A stretch of DNA of 6,664 bases from VGMD01 sp964552055 (lineage in GTDB: Bacteria; Chlamydiota; Chlamydiia; Chlamydiales; 2-12-FULL-49-11): contig CAZKFL010000056.1 in the NCBI GenBank assembly GCA_964552055.1, positions 1 through 6,664 on the forward strand, written 5' to 3'. Each line of letters starts with the position of its first letter. Positions within the stretch are counted from its first letter, which is position 1. This document shows positions 1 through 5,782 of this stretch, in pieces. The position numbers and the translations under genes were made by a program. Below the pieces are notes generated by a model. It was not told where the DNA came from, did not search any database, and worked only from the letters and a program-made list of their open reading frames with translations.

Positions 1-36
1 AAGCATATTGCAGTTTTTTAATAGAATTAAACCTAT

Positions 37-86
37 TTCAAAGATTCACGCAAAGACGCAAAGTTGCAAAGAAACGCAAAGATTTT
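37..86. repeat. Short interspersed ACGCAAAG-type repeat cluster
   Basis: Four octamer-like units are visible: ACGCAAAG at 48-55 and 56-63, TTGCAAAG at 64-71 and ACGCAAAG at 74-81, with a degenerate CAAAG before them. The array ends against the stop codon of the isocitrate dehydrogenase gene, so it lies in that gene's 3' flank. Read on the other strand it is a run of CTTTGCGT units. From memory, CTTTGCGT-type runs recur as dispersed non-coding repeats in many unrelated bacterial genomes, so this is probably one truncated or decayed copy. I see no hairpin or T-tract that would make it an intrinsic terminator. Its function is unknown. Confidence 0.6.
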
Positions 87-1293
87 AAATTGATTTTCTT
101 CTTATAATTTGCGCTACTCTATCAAGAAACTGTGTTGTTGTAAGATGTCCCTGTTTGCCGCCACATAAAAGTGCTAAATCTTTGGTCATGTGTCCTTGTT
201 CTATTGTTTCAATGCATGCTTTTTCAAGGCATTCTGCGAAATGGATCACGTCATTTGACTTGTCTAGCCGGCCTCTATGTTTTAGACCATTTGTCCACGC
301 AAATATCGATGCGACAGGATTTGTAGAAGTTTCTTCTCCTTTAAGATGTTTACGGTAGTGTCTTGTTACCGTTCCATGAGCAGCTTCTGCTTCGATGGTT
401 TTTCCATCTGGAGACATAAGAACACTAGTCATCATCCCAAGTGAGCCATAACCTTGTGCAAGAAAGTCAGATTGAATGTCGCCGTCATAGTTTTTGCATG
501 CCCATACAAATTCCCCCTCACTCTTGAGTGCAAAGGCAACCATGTCATCAATAAGTCTGTGTTCATATGTGATTTTTTTGGCGACAAATTGATCATGAAA
601 TTCCTTCTTATAGATCAATTCAAAAATGTCTTTAAATCTTCCGTCATAGGCTTTTAAGATAGTGTTTTTTGTGGATAGAAATAAAGGATAGCCTCTTTCC
701 AAAGCATAATGCATACATGATCTTGCAAAATCATGGATCGACTTGTCCGTATTAAACATGGCTAAAGCAACGCCAGACCCTTCAAATTCATGCACTTCGC
801 GTTCAATAGTTTCTCCTCGTCCTTGCCATTTTAGAGTTAGTTTGCCACTTCCTGGAATGAGAAAATCTGTAGCTTTGTATTGGTCGCCATAAGCATGTCT
901 GCCGATGACTATTGGCTTTGTCCAGCTAGGGATAAGTTTTGGTATATTTTTGCAGATAATGGGTTCGCGAAATATAGTTCCGCCAAGAGTTTCTCGAATG
1001 GTTGCATTTGGAGATCTCCACATCTGCTTGAGTCCAAATTCTTTAACTCTTATCTCATCAGGTGTGATGGTTGCGCATTTAATTCCTACTCCAAATTTTT
1101 GAATTGCTAGTGCAGATTCTCTTGTTATGGAGTCATTTGTCTCATTTCGATTTTGAATGCTTAAATCATATGTTTTTAGCTCGATATCTAGAAAAGGAAG
1201 GATCAATTTTTCCCGGATCTCGGTCCATATTACCCGGGTCATTTCATCTCCAAGTATTTCAATTACAGCATTTCGGACTTTTATCTTGCTCAT
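85..1293 (-). CDS. icd: NADP-dependent isocitrate dehydrogenase, eukaryote-like homodimeric type
   Basis: This enzyme oxidatively decarboxylates isocitrate to 2-oxoglutarate in the cytoplasmic TCA cycle, making NADPH. The 402-aa protein is full length for the IDH1/IDH2-like subfamily, with no mitochondrial-type presequence. Active-site landmarks align with human IDH1: the SPNATIR segment with Ser94 and Arg100, then Arg109 and Arg132 in the GRHAYGDQY block. Lys209 (TKNTILKAYDGRF), Asp272 and Asp276 (NYDGDIQSD) match human Lys212, Asp275 and Asp279. EAAHGTVTRHYR at about 303-314 carries the Arg311-His312 pair expected for the NADP 2'-phosphate. The start is supported by a minus-strand GAGGAGAAGG ribosome site, its AGGAG core 6 nt from the ATG. 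The usual SPNGTIRN wording here reads SPNATIRE, so Gly97 is Ala and Asn101 is Glu. The gene is divergent from kdsD across 30 bp and no hairpin terminator follows it. Family assignment is secure; the physiological role is inferred. Confidence 0.96.
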   Translation of the reverse strand: MSKIKVRNAVIEILGDEMTRVIWTEIREKLILPFLDIELKTYDLSIQNRNETNDSITRESALAIQKFGVGIKCATITPDEIRVKEFGLKQMWRSPNATIRETLGGTIFREPIICKNIPKLIPSWTKPIVIGRHAYGDQYKATDFLIPGSGKLTLKWQGRGETIEREVHEFEGSGVALAMFNTDKSIHDFARSCMHYALERGYPLFLSTKNTILKAYDGRFKDIFELIYKKEFHDQFVAKKITYEHRLIDDMVAFALKSEGEFVWACKNYDGDIQSDFLAQGYGSLGMMTSVLMSPDGKTIEAEAAHGTVTRHYRKHLKGEETSTNPVASIFAWTNGLKHRGRLDKSNDVIHFAECLEKACIETIEQGHMTKDLALLCGGKQGHLTTTQFLDRVAQIIRRKSI

Positions 1294-1314
1294 GACCTTC
1301 TCCTCGTCTATACT
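1286..1314 (+). promoter_or_regulatory. Putative promoter of kdsD-nhaD
   Basis: A TTGCTC (1286-1291), 17-base spacer, TATACT (1309-1314) arrangement lies just before kdsD. The -10 matches five of six consensus positions and the -35 three of six. The transcript would start at about 1320-1322, only 2-4 bases before the kdsD ATG. The elements overlap the start codon and ribosome site of the divergent isocitrate dehydrogenase gene, so the two genes may interfere with each other. This comes from sequence inspection only. Confidence 0.4.
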
Positions 1315-1323
1315 TAACGCTAT

Positions 1324-2310
1324 ATGCTAAGAGAGATATTTACAAGACAGAGACAGTTTATTAATTATTTCTTTGAGACGCTCGAAATGAATCGTGCAGA
1401 ACTTGTTCTAAACGAGATGCTTGCTTGTCAGGGAATGATTGTTTTTACGGGGGTTGGCAAAAGCGGTATCATCGCGGATAAACTTGCAAAAACAATGATG
1501 TCAACCGGAACTAGGGCTTACCATCTGCCACCTCTTGATGCTGTCCATGGCGATATTGGTATGCTAACCGATAAAGACTTAGTAGTTTTGATTAGTAAAA
1601 GCGGTCAAAGTGATGAAGTTGTAAATATTGCAAAACTCATGAAAAAACGGGGGATCCGTACAATTGCTTGGGTCTCAACAAAAGCGTCACCGCTTGCAAA
1701 CATTTGCGATCTAGTTATGTATTTACCGATTGAAAGAGAAATCTGTCCATTTGACTTAGCTCCAACAACATCAACTGCAGTTCAGCTGATTTTTGGAGAT
1801 GTTTTAGCTGTTGCGCTTATGCAAACAAAAAAGTTTAGCCTGGATCAGTACGCGCTCAATCATCCTGCCGGATGTATTGGGAAGATGATTGCTGAAAAGG
1901 TAGAAGATGTTATGAGTAAGGGCGATGAACTTCCTCTTTGCAATAAAAACCAGATTTTGAGAGATGTGCTTGTAGAGCTTTCACAAAAAAGAAGTGGTGC
2001 GTTGCTCGTCGTTGATGAAGGTATGCGGCTTGAAGGCGTTTTTACAGATGGCGATTTAAGAAGAGCCCTGCAAGAAAAGGGAGAGCCTGCGCTTTCACAA
2101 AAAATTGGGGAGTTGCTCACAAAAGAGTGCGTGACAACAAATCCACAAATGCTAGTAATTGAAGCTCTTAAACTAATGGAAGGGGAGAGGAAAATTATGA
2201 TGTTGCCAGTGATTGATGGGGGGCTTGTAGTAGGTCTTGTGCATCTGCATCATATTCTTTCTAAAGGTATTACTCTCCATTCACCTGAAAAACTTGATAG
2301 GATATTTTAA
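1324..2310 (+). CDS. kdsD: Arabinose-5-phosphate isomerase (SIS + two CBS domains)
   Basis: This cytoplasmic aldose-ketose isomerase converts ribulose 5-phosphate to arabinose 5-phosphate, the first committed precursor of Kdo in LPS. The 328-aa length equals that of E. coli KdsD. The SIS domain spans about 30-180: GVGKSG (43-48), SKSG (91-94), then CPFDLAPTTST. Lys46, Glu98, Glu139 and His180 match E. coli Lys59, Glu111, Glu152 and His193 at a constant offset of 13, and His75 is also kept. Paired CBS domains follow at about 193-252 (with FTDGDLRR) and 262-316. The ATG at 1324 is the earliest possible start, since an in-frame TAA lies at 1315-1317. No Shine-Dalgarno precedes it; the next ATG (1387) would remove the N-terminal helix. 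The stop overlaps the nhaD start by one base, indicating one mRNA. The paralogue names GutQ and KpsF describe the same fold; KdsD is preferred from the intact catalytic set. Confidence 0.94.
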   Translation: MLREIFTRQRQFINYFFETLEMNRAELVLNEMLACQGMIVFTGVGKSGIIADKLAKTMMSTGTRAYHLPPLDAVHGDIGMLTDKDLVVLISKSGQSDEVVNIAKLMKKRGIRTIAWVSTKASPLANICDLVMYLPIEREICPFDLAPTTSTAVQLIFGDVLAVALMQTKKFSLDQYALNHPAGCIGKMIAEKVEDVMSKGDELPLCNKNQILRDVLVELSQKRSGALLVVDEGMRLEGVFTDGDLRRALQEKGEPALSQKIGELLTKECVTTNPQMLVIEALKLMEGERKIMMLPVIDGGLVVGLVHLHHILSKGITLHSPEKLDRIF

Positions 2311-3584
2311 TGGAACTTTGCGGCTCATTTCTTTACTTGATTATTGGAATATTTGTAGTTGGATATTTAGGAATTATATTTGAATTCTATATTAAGGTGA
2401 ATAAGACAGCTGTGGGAATCGCGTTAGCAGCACTTTGCTGGATGGTCTATTTCCTTGGATGCAGCCACACTTTAGAGGCAAGTACCTTAGAATTAGCTCA
2501 TCATTTAAGTGGCGTATCTCAAATTATATTCTTTTTGCTCGGAGCTATGACTCTTGTTGAGTTAATTGATTCGCATAAAGGTTTTAATACCGTAATTTCT
2601 TGGATTCAGACCCAAAATAAACGAAAATTAATTATTCTAATTTCCTTTATTTCCTTCTTCCTTTCTGCTGTTTTAGACAACTTAACTACAACAATATTAA
2701 TGATTTCAATATTAAGAAAGTTGGTCCCTTCGGCAAAGGACAGGCTGCTACCTAGTTGTATGATCGTAATTGCTGCTAATGCCGGTGGTGCTTGGACACC
2801 AATTGGAGATGTTACAACCACAATGCTTTGGATTGATAATCGCATTACTAGTCTTGCTGTTATGAAAGAAATTTTTGTTCCAAGTCTTGTCTCTATGTTG
2901 ATCCCGCTTGGTATTTATCTCTTTGGAATAAAGGGGCAATACCCAAAACCAGAGATTGACTACAGCGCTGAAAAAAGGGAGCCCGGTTCAAAACTCGTGT
3001 TCACCTTAGGTGTCCTTTCCCTGATTGCCGTTCCAATTGTTAAGTGGTTGACTGGCATGCCCCCATTTATGGGAATTCTTCTAGCACTAGCAATCCTTTG
3101 GATCGTAACTGATATCCTTCATTACAAATATGAAGATAGAAAACATCTCCGCATTCCGTTCATTCTCACTAAAATTGACGTTGCTAGCATTCTTTTCTTT
3201 TTAGGTATCTTGTTAGCAATTAACGCATTGGAATCAGTCGGGATACTCAACCAGCTCGCAACCCTTCTCAATCAAACGTTGCCCAATACAACAGCAATCG
3301 CCAGCGTAATAGGGGTCATCTCAGCTATAATTGATAACGTTCCATTAGTTGCAGCCACAATGGGCATGTATGATAGAGTCACTTATCCATTGGATTCATC
3401 CTTTTGGCTCTTAGTGGCATACACAGCAGGAACAGGCGGCAGTATGCTCAGTATCGGCTCTGCAGCAGGCGTAGCGCTAATGGGAATAGAGAAGGTCGAT
3501 TTCATCACTTATCTCAAGAAAGCTACTATACCCGCTGCATTAGGCTATGCAGGCGGGATATTGATCTATATAGCACTTTTTTAG
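2310..3584 (+). CDS. nhaD: Na+/H+ antiporter, NhaD family
   Basis: This inner-membrane ion-transporter-superfamily protein is expected to exchange cytoplasmic Na+ (or Li+) for external H+. The 424-aa sequence is almost entirely hydrophobic, with roughly 12-13 predicted membrane segments and a polar loop at about 208-226. Family hallmarks are FFLLGAMTLVELID (74-87), FFLSAVLDNLTTTI (116-129), IAANAGGAWTPIGDVTTTM (154-172) and IIDNVPLVAATMGM (340-353). The two Asp-Asn pairs, 123-124 and 342-343, sit in equivalent places of the inverted repeats and fit the ion-binding region. TAGTGGSMLSIGSAAG near 372-387 is the matching glycine/serine-rich segment of the second half. The ATG lies within TAATG at the end of kdsD, with AGGA 7 nt upstream, which suggests translational coupling. 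The protein appears intact, though shorter than some proteobacterial NhaD proteins. Ion specificity cannot be read from sequence. Confidence 0.93.
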   Translation: MELCGSFLYLIIGIFVVGYLGIIFEFYIKVNKTAVGIALAALCWMVYFLGCSHTLEASTLELAHHLSGVSQIIFFLLGAMTLVELIDSHKGFNTVISWIQTQNKRKLIILISFISFFLSAVLDNLTTTILMISILRKLVPSAKDRLLPSCMIVIAANAGGAWTPIGDVTTTMLWIDNRITSLAVMKEIFVPSLVSMLIPLGIYLFGIKGQYPKPEIDYSAEKREPGSKLVFTLGVLSLIAVPIVKWLTGMPPFMGILLALAILWIVTDILHYKYEDRKHLRIPFILTKIDVASILFFLGILLAINALESVGILNQLATLLNQTLPNTTAIASVIGVISAIIDNVPLVAATMGMYDRVTYPLDSSFWLLVAYTAGTGGSMLSIGSAAGVALMGIEKVDFITYLKKATIPAALGYAGGILIYIALF

Positions 3585-3588
3585 GCTT

Positions 3589-3638
3589 TATACTGCTCGC
3601 GTTTCAAAAATTGGGAATTTTCAAGCGCTCTCAGTATA
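3589..3638 (+). terminator. Interrupted hairpin after nhaD, possible transcription end
   Basis: A 50-base imperfect hairpin begins 5 bases after the nhaD stop. The outer arm pairs 3589-3595 with 3632-3638 (ATACTG with CAGTAT plus one more pair). A middle arm pairs GCG at 3599-3601 with CGC at 3626-3628, and an inner arm pairs AAAATT (3607-3612) with AATTTT (3616-3621) around a GGG loop. Internal loops separate the arms. No run of Ts follows, so it is not a typical intrinsic terminator; it could instead stabilise the 3' end of the kdsD-nhaD mRNA. Confidence 0.35.
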
Positions 3639-3650
3639 TTAAAATAATGC

Positions 3651-3672
3651 TTATGCATAAATAATTAATTAT
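3651..3672. repeat. Two abutting perfect palindromes upstream of the 97-aa gene
   Basis: TTATGCATAA (3651-3660) and ATAATTAATTAT (3661-3672) are both perfect inverted repeats and touch end to end. They end one base before a TATAAT box, covering the place where a -35 element would lie. An operator site is possible, but short palindromes arise readily in such AT-rich DNA. Confidence 0.5.
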
Positions 3673-3673
3673 G

Positions 3674-3679
3674 TATAAT
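3674..3679 (+). promoter_or_regulatory. Candidate -10 box for the 97-aa protein gene
   Basis: A perfect TATAAT lies 32 bases before the chosen ATG and would give a leader of about 25 bases. The position 17 bases upstream reads TTATGC, a poor -35 match that falls inside a palindrome. If this promoter is real, it may need an activator or a relaxed sigma factor. Confidence 0.42.
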
Positions 3680-3697
3680 ATAGATATTAATAATAAA

Positions 3698-3706
3698 AAA
3701 AGGTGG
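3698..3706 (+). promoter_or_regulatory. Ribosome binding site that fixes the start at 3712
   Basis: AAAAGGTGG ends 5 bases before the ATG at 3712. An in-frame GTG at 3703 falls inside this site and has no site of its own, so the ATG is preferred over the three-residue-longer reading. Confidence 0.7.
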
Positions 3707-3711
3707 TTTAT

Positions 3712-4005
3712 ATGGTTTCTTCTTGGTTAAGCGCTAAACTAAATCAATTATCTGGGATTCCCCCAAAGCAAGTACTGCCTTCAGAAGAGGCAACCTATCA
3801 AAGCAGTTGGCTTGCTCAAAAAACCTCAGATTTTATAGATGGGTTTTTTAGAAAATTTAATAATTGCTATGCGAACACTATGCATGTGCTAAAAGGCGGA
3901 AATGAAGCTTACAAGCTACGTTGGAACAAGGCTTGTGTGGTTGCCAGAAGTACTGTGAGCACAATAGCTCCGACATCGTTTATTCCGCTATTAAAGTTAA
4001 ACTAA
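3712..4005 (+). CDS. Hypothetical protein, 97 aa
   Basis: I do not recognise this protein. It is basic and soluble-looking, with no clear signal peptide or membrane segment. A short motif occurs twice, SSWLSAK at residues 3-9 and SSWLAQK at 31-37, hinting at an internal duplication or paired helices. A possible helix (FIDGFFRKFNNCY, 41-53) precedes a Lys/Arg-containing stretch, and the protein ends in IPLLKLN. Support for a real gene is a strong ribosome site, a TATAAT box and a full open frame in the gap between nhaD and the SET gene. The last 26 bp overlap the end of the convergent SET gene, so the shared bases encode both C-termini. It could be a small effector or a chaperone-like partner of a neighbour, but nothing in the sequence demonstrates either. 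Confidence 0.65.
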   Translation: MVSSWLSAKLNQLSGIPPKQVLPSEEATYQSSWLAQKTSDFIDGFFRKFNNCYANTMHVLKGGNEAYKLRWNKACVVARSTVSTIAPTSFIPLLKLN

Positions 4006-5545
4006 ATTCTTCCGCGCTCATATGATAAACGCTAGGGGGCAATGTTGTGTCACAATTGTCTAGAAATGACTGCGCCTCCTTAAAGCTTATATGCGAGAGG
4101 GCCTTTAAGTGCTGTAGGAGGATTGTTCTTTTCTTTTTGGTTTCCACTCTTGTTAGGACGACGTAAAGAAGAGCGATTTTTTCAATAATATACTCTAATT
4201 CTAGGGGTTTTACGATTCGGTTAAGTCTTGTGAGAAACTCTCCATTGAAGGTTTCTAAATTCAGTCTATTTGTTAAAAATGCATCCCAAAGAAGTTGTGG
4301 GGTAGAAAAAATGTAGTCTAGTTTTTCAATAAACGCCTTGATTTTCGATTTTCTAAGTTTAGTAAGCATTTTAGAAGGAGGTATTTTATTTATTTCTTTG
4401 ATTAGGTCGGGCAGATCCTCGAAGAATTGGTTTAGTCTTTCTTCGCCGAAATGAATATAGGAACCTAATTTTACTGGGTGATTTGGCCCGTAATTCCAAA
4501 GTAGTAAGGATCCGCAAGGAATACGCTCGTGGGTTTTTAACGCGTATAAACCGTGCTCATCTGTTGTTCCTCTCACATTGGGGAATCCATCTCCTAATCG
4601 AGATATTAGGTTTCCCGCGTCTAGTGCGTCGATTGCTACATTGGTGACTTCCAATCCCCTGTCAGTAATAAAACCAGGGCCTGAAGATCCGTCTAAAGAA
4701 TGATGACTAGCTCCGTGAGAATGCCATAATATGCCTGAGTATCTCCCTAAGAATTCATCGCTAGGGAGATTAGCGATCGCTATGACTCCTAATCCAAGGT
4801 CTGTAGGGCAGTCAGGATATAGAATATTTAGCCTTACAAGCGCAAGACTTGGGTGAAGACCGATTCTAGGTGCAGGGAATGCGTGAATTTTCTCTGTATT
4901 GTGGATGAGATCATGTTCTACTGTGGCTGCATTAAGGCAGATATGATCGGTATAGATAAAGCCTTGATTTTCGTCATTTTGCACTAATTGTATAGATCCG
5001 TCTCTTTCAAAATAGGGAATTGTTTTTGGGATTGAAGAATGATGGCAATGCCTTGCATGTTGGGGGTAGATAATTTCATAAACATCAAGTGGTGTTAGGT
5101 TACTCTGTGAGCGGCGACTTAAATCTCCAACAAATAATTCTGCGTGCTTTAGAAAATTCAGATGTCCCTTTAGTGCTGCTAAATGAAGGGGGGATGCTCC
5201 ATTGCAAATTGTGTCATTTGTAAATTCCCCCATTTTAGCTAATAGGACTGCAAGTTTTATGTTCCCAGTTAGGCCTGCAAGATGTGAAAGAGTGAATGTA
5301 ACTGTTGGTATGCGGACCACAACACTACTGTAGAGAGAAAGATAACGCTCTAGATCTTTTTTGCAAAAATCTTGATTGCTTAAAATACGAGCAATTAATT
5401 CATATACCGGCTTTTCGGGTTTTGCTTGATTAACTAGCCTTACAATTTGATCTGTAATTTGATCTAGTATGGGGGTTTTTATCCATTCGGGTGTGCTCAA
5501 AATCGAGCTTTTGGTATAAGGGCTACGGCTTGTTGTTAAACTCAT
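3980..5545 (-). CDS. Ankyrin-repeat and SET-domain protein, candidate effector lysine methyltransferase
   Basis: This 521-aa protein joins N-terminal ankyrin repeats to a SET domain, the SAM-dependent protein-lysine methyltransferase fold. Ankyrin-like units appear at about 83-113 (TLSHLAGLTGNIKLAVLLAK), 116-146 (ASPLHLAALKGHLNFL) and a partial unit from 149 (NLTPLDVYE). The SET core runs about 232-355: a GLG turn at 251-253, FLGRYSG (265-271), GNLISR (311-316), PNV (322-324) and NYG (351-353) with the likely catalytic Tyr352. The usual NHS segment between Arg316 and Pro322 reads LGDGF and is two residues shorter, so activity is uncertain. A helical tail of about 160 residues follows. No signal peptide is seen. 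Legionella RomA/LegAS4 and chlamydial NUE are known bacterial SET effectors; a similar nuclear or self-modifying role is inferred. The start has only a weak ribosome site but fits a promoter at 5579-5607. Confidence 0.85.
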   Translation of the reverse strand: MSLTTSRSPYTKSSILSTPEWIKTPILDQITDQIVRLVNQAKPEKPVYELIARILSNQDFCKKDLERYLSLYSSVVVRIPTVTFTLSHLAGLTGNIKLAVLLAKMGEFTNDTICNGASPLHLAALKGHLNFLKHAELFVGDLSRRSQSNLTPLDVYEIIYPQHARHCHHSSIPKTIPYFERDGSIQLVQNDENQGFIYTDHICLNAATVEHDLIHNTEKIHAFPAPRIGLHPSLALVRLNILYPDCPTDLGLGVIAIANLPSDEFLGRYSGILWHSHGASHHSLDGSSGPGFITDRGLEVTNVAIDALDAGNLISRLGDGFPNVRGTTDEHGLYALKTHERIPCGSLLLWNYGPNHPVKLGSYIHFGEERLNQFFEDLPDLIKEINKIPPSKMLTKLRKSKIKAFIEKLDYIFSTPQLLWDAFLTNRLNLETFNGEFLTRLNRIVKPLELEYIIEKIALLYVVLTRVETKKKRTILLQHLKALSHISFKEAQSFLDNCDTTLPPSVYHMSAEEFSLTLIAE

Positions 5546-5578
5546 TGTATATTCTTATCTTTAGTTTATTATGCAGAA

Positions 5579-5607
5579 ATTATAAGGATCTGATGTGTTC
5601 GGGGCAA
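5579..5607 (-). promoter_or_regulatory. Promoter of the ankyrin/SET gene
   Basis: On the minus strand TTGCCC (5607-5602) is followed after exactly 17 bases by a perfect TATAAT (5584-5579). The -35 matches four of six consensus bases. Transcription would begin at about 5572, giving a leader of roughly 26 bases. Its spacing and perfect -10 make it one of the better promoter candidates here. Confidence 0.58.
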
Positions 5608-5721
5608 GGTCAATCGACTTAATCAAGCGAAGTTGTGTAATCAGGAATGTAAATAGCTTGTAGTTAAATGGATAGGGTTGTCCCTCATTTGTTAAATCTT
5701 GGGGTGGTATCAAATCATTAG

Positions 5722-5751
5722 TTGAAATAATATCGTTACTTGTGTTATAAT
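5722..5751 (+). promoter_or_regulatory. Promoter of the 256-aa protein gene
   Basis: TTGAAA (5722-5727, five of six), an 18-base spacer, and a perfect TATAAT (5746-5751) preceded by an extended TG one base upstream. Predicted start near 5758 leaves about 25 bases of leader that include AAGAAGG (5771-5777), 5 bases from the ATG at 5783. It is the strongest sigma70-type promoter in the window. Confidence 0.72.
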
Positions 5752-5782
5752 TATTTCAAAACTAATTGACAAGAAGGTTATT

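Noticed and set aside
155..1295. Several plus-strand open frames of 63-76 codons opposite the isocitrate dehydrogenase gene
   Set aside because: They lie wholly or almost wholly antisense to a strongly conserved enzyme, lack ribosome sites and have no recognisable protein character.
1317..1345. Possible minus-strand promoter for icd (TTGTAA and TATAGC-like boxes)
   Set aside because: The boxes are only about 15 bases apart and the -10 is a poor match, so I could not support a specific icd promoter.
1860..2120. Minus-strand 86-codon frame inside kdsD
   Set aside because: It is antisense to the intact CBS region of KdsD, is Ser/Pro-rich as expected of a shadow frame, and has no start signals.
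2606..2939. Two minus-strand frames inside nhaD
   Set aside because: Both are antisense to conserved NhaD membrane segments and look like composition artefacts.
3404..3664. Plus-strand 86-codon frame overlapping the end of nhaD
   Set aside because: Most of it is an alternate frame of nhaD, it is Arg-rich, has no ribosome site, and the part outside nhaD is the hairpin region.
5674..5685. AGGG-TTGT-CCCT mini-hairpin in the divergent spacer
   Set aside because: A 4-bp stem with no supporting T-tract is too short to call a terminator or regulatory RNA.
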